DNA from: Lentisphaerota bacterium
GTDB taxonomy: Bacteria; Verrucomicrobiota; Kiritimatiellia; JAAZAB01
Direction: 5' to 3'
DNA: 9,543 nucleotides
Assembly: GCA_016182435.1 (NCBI GenBank)
Contig: JACPGN010000284.1
Span: 1 to 9,543, forward strand
Notes under the pieces: model-generated
What the model saw: only the letters and a program-made list of their open reading frames with translations
Told to the model about the DNA's origin: nothing
Database searches by the model: none
Part shown: in pieces, positions 7,104 through 9,543 of the stretch
Position numbering within the stretch: the stretch's first letter is position 1
Layout: the number at the start of each line of letters is the position of its first letter
Program-made: the position numbers and the translations under genes

Positions 7104-7916
7104 TCATTTCGTTTCACCCACCACCTTGGCGCTGATAACGATTAAGAGATGCCGTTTCTCATCTACTATGCTTGTGCTACGAAACAGACGGCCAAGCCAT
7201 GGAATTGCTCCTAGAATTGGAACCTTGTCCTCGATATGCTTTTTTTCGCTCGTGCTCAAGCCCCCCATGACGACCGTGCTGTTGTTAGATAGAGATATAG
7301 TCGTATTGATCGCTCGAGTGTGGAAGATGGGTTGGGATATGGCTGCCTTTCGCCTCGTTCCGTCCGCTCCTTCGTATGTAGCTGTGTAATCCTTCCAAAT
7401 TGGTTCGGATTCTACAACTTCTACCGTCAGCTCCAGATCAATCATGTTCCGTTGAGCGTCAAAGATGGGGGTAACCTTGAGGGTAATGCCAACATCGCGT
7501 GTCTCAAAATTGCCGGGGACTATAGCCACGCCCCGCAGGACGGTATCACCATTTGTCATTACGACGGGGCATATATCAATGCCTGTTGGGTATCGTATTT
7601 CCCTTACGACCTTAACGGTTCCTGCCTTTTCCGATTGGGTTCGCAATCTTGGAGCGGACAAGAGATTGGCTCCACCGTATCGAGCGAGAGTCGCAAGGAG
7701 TTTGGCAGTATCCTTTGGATCGAGGCAGACAGTGAGCGAGTTGGTTGCAATTGCATCGAAATCCCAGGCAACACCAGACTGTCTCTGCTGCATGTCTTGA
7801 AATTCGATGAATCTGACCTCAACTTCGATCACGGTTGGAGGGCTCTCGATTGAACTTCCCGCAGCAGCAATTCCCGCGCCAATCAGACAACAGACAAAAG
7901 CAAAACCTGTCTTCAT
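7104..7916 (-). CDS. Short secretin-domain protein (type II/III secretion secretin C-domain)
   Basis: A 270-residue protein with a signal peptide (MKTGFAFVCCLIGAGIAAAG, cleavage near residue 19-21) followed almost directly by a secretin homology domain. Visible blocks: VIEVEVRFIEF (29-39), LLSAPRL (85-91), DVGITLKVTP (141-150), QPIFHTR (195-201), TVVMGGL (214-220), the secretin signature KVPILGAIPWLGRLFR (231-246) and a final strand LLIVISAKVV (257-266). The N0/N1 periplasmic domains of full secretins (usually over 500 residues) are missing, so it is either a small stand-alone secretin-like protein or a remnant kept as an intact reading frame. It should lie in the periplasm or outer membrane. 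No other secretion or pilus gene is in the window. Its base composition is lower in GC than its neighbours, and it starts 8 nt after the DUF559 stop, so the two are probably co-translated. Confidence 0.85.
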   Translation of the reverse strand: MKTGFAFVCCLIGAGIAAAGSSIESPPTVIEVEVRFIEFQDMQQRQSGVAWDFDAIATNSLTVCLDPKDTAKLLATLARYGGANLLSAPRLRTQSEKAGTVKVVREIRYPTGIDICPVVMTNGDTVLRGVAIVPGNFETRDVGITLKVTPIFDAQRNMIDLELTVEVVESEPIWKDYTATYEGADGTRRKAAISQPIFHTRAINTTISLSNNSTVVMGGLSTSEKKHIEDKVPILGAIPWLGRLFRSTSIVDEKRHLLIVISAKVVGETK

Positions 7917-7922
7917 ATATCT

Positions 7923-7926
7923 TCCT
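7923..7926 (-). promoter_or_regulatory. Ribosome-binding site overlapping the DUF559 stop codon
   Basis: AGGA lies 6 nt before the secretin-gene ATG, and its first two bases belong to the TAG stop of the upstream nuclease gene (7925-7927). This supports translational coupling and the chosen start. Confidence 0.65.
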
Positions 7927-8347
7927 ACTGACCGGCTTTATCCGACGGCTGGATCTTGGCAACAGATTCCCTCTCCCTGGGGAGATGGGTGGGGTGAGGG
8001 GGTTCCCTAAGTTCCTCCAATGTCATTCTAATCCCGGCCAATACGCCATCCAGATTTTCCCTGAGCTGAAAATTCCAGATGCGCTTGATCCTGATGCCAT
8101 GCTTTTTTAAATACACATCTCTTTCCGCATCATGCGCTTGAGCTCTTGCCTCACCATGCTGGCGGCCATCTATTTCGACGGCCAACTTGTTTTCATAACA
8201 GAAAAAATCCAATACATACGGCCCAACTGAATATTGACGCCGGAACTTACAGTTCGCCATTTTGCGATTTCTGAGATGGCGCCAAAGCAACTTTTCCGCC
8301 CAGCGCATTTCACGGCGGAAGGTTTTGGCCTGTATTGACGTGTTCAT
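7925..8347 (-). CDS. DUF559 / Vsr-like endonuclease-fold protein
   Basis: A 140-residue protein with the DUF559 pattern: AEKLLWRHLRNR (17-28) with Glu18, KFRRQYSVGPYVLDFFC (34-50) with Asp47, LAVEIDGRQH (55-64) with Glu58, Asp60 and His64, then D73-xx-R76 and IRIKRIWN (85-92). The spacing Asp47...Glu58-x-Asp60 fits the PD-(D/E)xK/Vsr-type nuclease core, so DNA cleavage or nicking is likely; the target is unknown. The family domain seems to end near residue 112. Residues about 116-128 (PPHPTHLPRERES) are encoded by repeat R3, giving a repeat-derived tail. R4 lies 11 nt upstream of the ATG, and its sense-strand GAGGGG is the only Shine-Dalgarno-like sequence. Vsr-type mismatch repair is less likely because no DNA cytosine methylase gene is seen nearby. 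Confidence 0.85.
   Translation of the reverse strand: MNTSIQAKTFRREMRWAEKLLWRHLRNRKMANCKFRRQYSVGPYVLDFFCYENKLAVEIDGRQHGEARAQAHDAERDVYLKKHGIRIKRIWNFQLRENLDGVLAGIRMTLEELREPPHPTHLPRERESVAKIQPSDKAGQ
7969..8002 (+). repeat. GC-rich palindromic repeat R3, inside the nuclease gene's 3' end
   Basis: It begins CCCTCTCCCTGGGGAGATGG and ends GGGTGAGGGG, in the same orientation as R1. It lies within the DUF559 reading frame and encodes part of its C-terminal tail. It faces R4 across the nuclease gene. Confidence 0.85.
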
Positions 8348-8358
8348 AAATACAGTGT

Positions 8359-8391
8359 CCCCTCACCCTAACCCTCTCCCAAGGGAGAGGG
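8359..8391 (-). repeat. GC-rich palindromic repeat R4, just upstream of the nuclease gene
   Basis: The plus strand reads CCCCTCACCCTAACC then CCTCTCCCAAGGGAGAGGG, with a 9-bp stem CCCTCTCCC-AA-GGGAGAGGG. It is inverted relative to R3, so R3 and R4 bracket the DUF559 gene as a 423-bp unit (7969-8391). Confidence 0.9.
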
Positions 8392-8425
8392 AATATGCCT
8401 GGCAGAAACGGGAACGCTCTTTTTA

Positions 8426-8493
8426 CCCTCACCCCTGCCCGCGATGCTACGCATAGCGTTGCAGGCGGGCTGACCCTCTCCCGGGGGAGAGGG
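8426..8493 (-). repeat. GC-rich palindromic repeat R5 with an internal hairpin insert
   Basis: It has the same orientation as R4 and the same outer parts (CCCTCACCC at 8426-8434; CCCTCTCCC-GG-GGGAGAGGG at 8474-8493). The TAA found between these parts in R4 is replaced by 39 nt (8435-8473) that carry their own GCCCGC / GCGGGC inverted ends and an inner GCTA-CGCA-TAGC stem. It lies between xseB and the nuclease gene. Confidence 0.8.
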
Positions 8494-8504
8494 TCTATTA
8501 TTTT

Positions 8505-8521
8505 AAACACCACAGGTGTTT
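8505..8521 (-). terminator. Possible 3' stem-loop after xseB
   Basis: AAACACC-ACA-GGTGTTT is a perfect 7-bp stem starting 3 nt after the xseB stop. On the minus strand the R5 stem follows 11 nt later. Neither is followed by a clear U-run, so termination or 3'-end protection is only a possibility. Confidence 0.3.
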
Positions 8522-8524
8522 CAT

Positions 8525-8824
8525 CTATTTCTTTTCCGCCGCATCCGGCGCGGCGTGGTATTCTTCTTCGGCCGGCTCGGCGGGGGTCGCGAACGGCGCC
8601 AGGGTCGTCTGTGCGCCCTGCTTGACCAGCCGTTCAATCTTGCGCTCGACCTCGTTGAGTTGGCGCGCGCAGACTCCCACCAGGCTCATGCCCTCCTCGA
8701 AATGCTTCATCATCTTTTCGAGCGAGAGCGCGCCGCCTTCCATTTCGCGCACAATCGTTTCCAGCCGCGCCAACGCTTTTTCAAAGCCGGGCTCTTTATC
8801 ATTACTTTTCTTTACGTTCGCCAT
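8525..8824 (-). CDS. xseB: Exodeoxyribonuclease VII small subunit
   Basis: A 99-residue protein whose residues 13-70 match the family: [26 protein letters not shown], then [25 protein letters not shown], two long helices. XseB binds XseA to form cytosolic exonuclease VII, which degrades single-stranded DNA to acid-insoluble then soluble oligonucleotides. The family is usually about 75-85 residues; the extra length is an Ala/Pro/Glu-rich tail (72-99). The start is fixed by GGAGG 9 nt upstream and by overlap of the first 23 nt with the end of xseA in another frame, an arrangement that couples translation of the two subunits. Confidence 0.95.
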   Translation of the reverse strand: MANVKKSNDKEPGFEKALARLETIVREMEGGALSLEKMMKHFEEGMSLVGVCARQLNEVERKIERLVKQGAQTTLAPFATPAEPAEEEYHAAPDAAEKK

Positions 8825-9543
8825 GATCGCAAACCTCCGATTCGAATGTGCCCCGCGCCACCCGGGTCGTGATCCGGTCGCCCGGCTGGGCCGCCTTAGC
8901 CGCCTTGATTACACTGCCATCCGGCGCAAACGTAATACTATAGCCGCGCTCTAAAACCGCAAGCGGGTTTATCCCCTGTAATTGGGCTTTAAGTCGCGCC
9001 AAATCCAGGCGGCGCGTCCGGCTCCACTCCTGCATTGGCCTGCCCAGCCGCAGGGTAAGTTCGTCCATCTGCTGTTGCTGCGTTCTCAGGCAATTCTGGA
9101 GCTCATGGCGCATTTGCAGCCGCAGGCGTTCGATCCGTTCCAGGACGCGGCGCGCCAGGTGGCGTGGTTCCCGGAACACGTAGCTGCCCCGTGCGCTGCG
9201 CAACCGGTGTTTCAAGTCGGCCATCTGCCGGTCAAGCGCCCGGCGCAGGCGCAGCGCCTGTTCCCCCAAGTGTTCCTCGAAATCCGCCTTGCGGCCGATG
9301 ACCAGTTCAGCCGCCGCCGAGGGCGTGCTCGCGCGCAGGTCGGCCACAAAATCGCTGATGGTAAAATCAATTTCGTGGCCGACGGCCGAGATGATCGGGA
9401 TAGCCGAGCGGGCGATGGCGCGCGCCACCACTTCCTCGTTGAAGCACCACAGGTCCTCCAGACTGCCGCCGCCGCGTCCGACGATGAGCACATCCACGTC
9501 GCCCCGGAGGTTAAAGTCGTCAATGGCCGCGGCAATTTCCTCG
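8802..9543 (-). CDS. xseA: Exodeoxyribonuclease VII large subunit (5' end outside window)
   Basis: The frame is open to the right edge and gives the C-terminal 246 residues; the N-terminal OB-fold and part of the catalytic domain lie outside. Conserved blocks are [17 protein letters not shown] followed by [33 protein letters not shown], a long charged coiled-coil (roughly the next 110 residues with many Arg/Leu/Gln), and the C-terminal [10 protein letters not shown] and [12 protein letters not shown] segment. A GTG at 9497 is an internal valine, not the start, because the family match continues upstream of it (DDFNLRGDV). The stop overlaps the xseB start by 23 nt. It is the catalytic subunit of exonuclease VII. 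Confidence 0.96.
   Translation of the reverse strand, partial: EEIAAAIDDFNLRGDVDVLIVGRGGGSLEDLWCFNEEVVARAIARSAIPIISAVGHEIDFTISDFVADLRASTPSAAAELVIGRKADFEEHLGEQALRLRRALDRQMADLKHRLRSARGSYVFREPRHLARRVLERIERLRLQMRHELQNCLRTQQQQMDELTLRLGRPMQEWSRTRRLDLARLKAQLQGINPLAVLERGYSITFAPDGSVIKAAKAAQPGDRITTRVARGTFESEVCDHGERKEK
8834..8838 (-). promoter_or_regulatory. Ribosome-binding site of xseB within xseA
   Basis: GGAGG on the minus strand lies 9 nt before the xseB ATG, inside the coding sequence of xseA. It supports the 99-residue start and independent initiation of xseB. Confidence 0.75.

Larger units (their letters stand above)
6896..8493. mobile_element. Putative repeat-bounded insertion between xseB and dxs
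   Basis: Inference from structure. The segment starts with R1 and ends with the oppositely oriented R5, and holds only the short secretin-domain gene, the DUF559 nuclease gene and three further repeats. Hand-counted 60-base samples in the secretin gene are about 45-48% GC, against about 65% in a dxs sample. xseB and dxs are often adjacent or separated only by ispA in other bacteria; no ispA is seen here. No target-site duplication is obvious at the edges, so a single insertion event is not proven. Confidence 0.4.

Noticed and set aside
7925..8347. True Vsr mismatch endonuclease partnered with a cytosine methylase
   Set aside because: The protein follows the DUF559 pattern, no methylase gene is in the window, and its neighbours are repeats and a secretin-domain gene.
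8262..8456. Plus-strand open frame giving PHPNPLPRERE
   Set aside because: It is antisense to the DUF559 start and then reads through R4 and R5; this peptide is a known by-product of translating such repeats.
6896..8493. CRISPR array formed by the five GC-rich repeats
   Set aside because: Copies alternate in orientation, spacing ranges from 16 nt to about 1 kb, one copy is inside a gene and no cas gene is present.

Overview
The window carries a compact bacterial gene set, all on the minus strand, so transcription runs from the right edge to the left. The housekeeping genes are GC-rich. The mix of genes suggests a PVC-group bacterium (Verrucomicrobiota, Kiritimatiellota or Lentisphaerota): a signal-peptide-bearing short secretin-domain protein, a GH141-like beta-helix glycosidase, a TPR protein with a Met/Pro-rich N-terminus, and dispersed palindromic repeats of the ACCACGGATTACACGG and CCCTCACCC/GGGAGAGGG types. 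That placement is inference; no rRNA or other decisive marker is present.

In transcription order, the right part holds the 3' end of xseA (exonuclease VII large subunit), overlapping xseB (small subunit) by 23 nt, and later dxs (1-deoxy-D-xylulose-5-phosphate synthase). A 36-nt gap separates dxs from a short MetE-like zinc methyltransferase with an intact His-Cys-Glu-Cys ligand set. xseB and dxs are commonly neighbours in bacteria. Here about 1.6 kb is lodged between them: a DUF559/Vsr-like nuclease gene, a short secretin-domain gene of visibly lower GC, and five copies of a GC-rich palindromic repeat (R1-R5). The repeats sit at both edges of this segment and at both ends of the nuclease gene.

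After the MetE-like gene comes a 448-bp gap without a credible gene. It holds two 91-92 bp imperfect-palindrome elements in opposite orientation. Next is an exported 527-aa helical-repeat (TPR-like) protein of unknown role, then a 292-bp gap, then the 5' 1.58 kb of a beta-helix glycoside hydrolase that runs off the left edge.

The most interesting structure is the nuclease/repeat arrangement. R3 and R4 face each other around the DUF559 gene. R1 and R2 form the same facing pair with only 16 nt between them. R3 encodes part of the nuclease C-terminus. This resembles the REPIN/RAYT organisation, with a PD-(D/E)xK-type nuclease in place of a REP transposase.
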